Assembly: GCA_003864495.1 (NCBI GenBank)
Contig: ML133400.1
Location: forward strand, 1,666,575-1,730,574
Length of the DNA stretch: 64,000 bases
From: Nemopilema nomurai
Taxonomy: Eukaryota > Cnidaria > Scyphozoa > Rhizostomeae > Rhizostomatidae
Direction of reading: 5' to 3'
This document shows, in pieces, positions 63,605 through 64,000 of this stretch (the stretch's first letter is position 1; the number at the start of each line of letters is the position of its first letter). A program made the position numbers and the translations under genes. The notes beneath the pieces were generated by a model. It made no database searches. It was given only the letters and a program-made list of their open reading frames with translations, and had not been told where the DNA came from.

Positions 63605-64000
63605 GTCACTTAATACTCTTATACTTTTCTTAATGCAACTAGAGCGCAGTTTATATTCTAACTAAAAACTGACCCTCATTGGTGTCTTCAACTGTTTCCT
63701 GTGCCTCAACATAGATTTTGTGGCCACAATGCAAAGTATGGGTCTTTCTCTTGCTTGCTGGTCGCATTGACTTAAAATGGCTCACGTGACAGAGCTAGGT
63801 AGAAGTCGTCTAATGGAAAGAAGCGAAAGGAGGCCATAACTTTATGTGGCAAATTTGTCTTGTATCTGCTGCTACTTGAGGTCGTTTTCTCTTGTATCTG
63901 GATTCAGTCAAGACTATGTACTCTAAAGCCCATGTCAACCGTCGCTCTTCTCCACGCAAATCCCAGTAGGTCGGCGGAAGCGCGGTACGACCAGCCTCCT
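63605..64000. other. 3' flank of the GPCR gene
   Basis: Presumed 3' UTR and downstream DNA. I did not see a canonical AATAAA signal before the window end, nor any RAD54B-like sequence. Confidence 0.45.

Noticed and set aside
1..64000. CRISPR arrays, bacterial operons, riboswitches
   Set aside because: The window has spliced eukaryotic genes throughout; no array of short direct repeats with unique spacers and no operon-like gene packing was seen.

Overview
Eukaryotic (metazoan) nuclear DNA, most likely from a cnidarian. The DNA is AT-rich, genes are split by GT-AG introns of about 0.3-2.4 kb, and the gaps hold microsatellites and decayed mobile DNA. Shaker-type K+ channel, DEG/ENaC channel, class C GPCR and V-type Ig receptor genes lie beside conserved housekeeping genes. 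The cnidarian assignment is inferred from this gene repertoire and architecture and is not proven by any single marker.

Layout. 0-8.7 kb: gene-poor, with a frame-broken secreted-protein-like ORF (1574-2202), a degenerate non-LTR reverse-transcriptase fragment between two ATC/ATT microsatellites (2733-3373), and a signal-peptide-like minus-strand ORF near 6.2 kb. 8.7-11.1 kb: a two-exon Shaker-family voltage-gated K+ channel (+) ending in a PDZ ligand. 12.9-14.4 kb: a single-exon DEG/ENaC/ASIC-type channel (-), tail-to-tail with it. 14.4-19.1 kb: no recognisable gene. 19.1-23.0 kb: a four-copy ~115-bp tandem repeat running directly into a single-pass V-type Ig receptor (+) whose tail carries an ITIM-like tyrosine motif and proline-rich SH3-ligand-like sequence. 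24.3 kb: a small ORF of unknown status. 25.4-27.0 kb: an SLC25A44-type mitochondrial carrier (-). 27.0-30.6 kb: repeat-derived DNA, including a perfect 34-bp inverted repeat.

30.6-43.5 kb: a complete 20-exon CPAP/CENPJ (Sas-4) centriole gene (+). 44.9-57.4 kb: a RAD54B DNA-repair translocase (+), of which 17 phase-consistent exons cover the N-terminus through the first RecA lobe; the second lobe was not found in the window. 59.4-63.6 kb: a class C (metabotropic-glutamate-receptor-like) GPCR (+) with a separate signal-peptide exon.

The genes do not form a pathway. The K+ channel and DEG/ENaC channel are both excitability genes. CPAP and RAD54B are same-strand neighbours 1.45 kb apart with unrelated roles. 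The most notable signals are the ITIM-bearing Ig receptor with its repeat-derived 3' splice site, the RAD54B second lobe missing next to the GPCR, the GPCR's altered ligand-contact positions, and DEAH in place of DEGH in RAD54B. Exon models come from reading splice sites, codon phase and remembered homologues; none was tested against transcripts.
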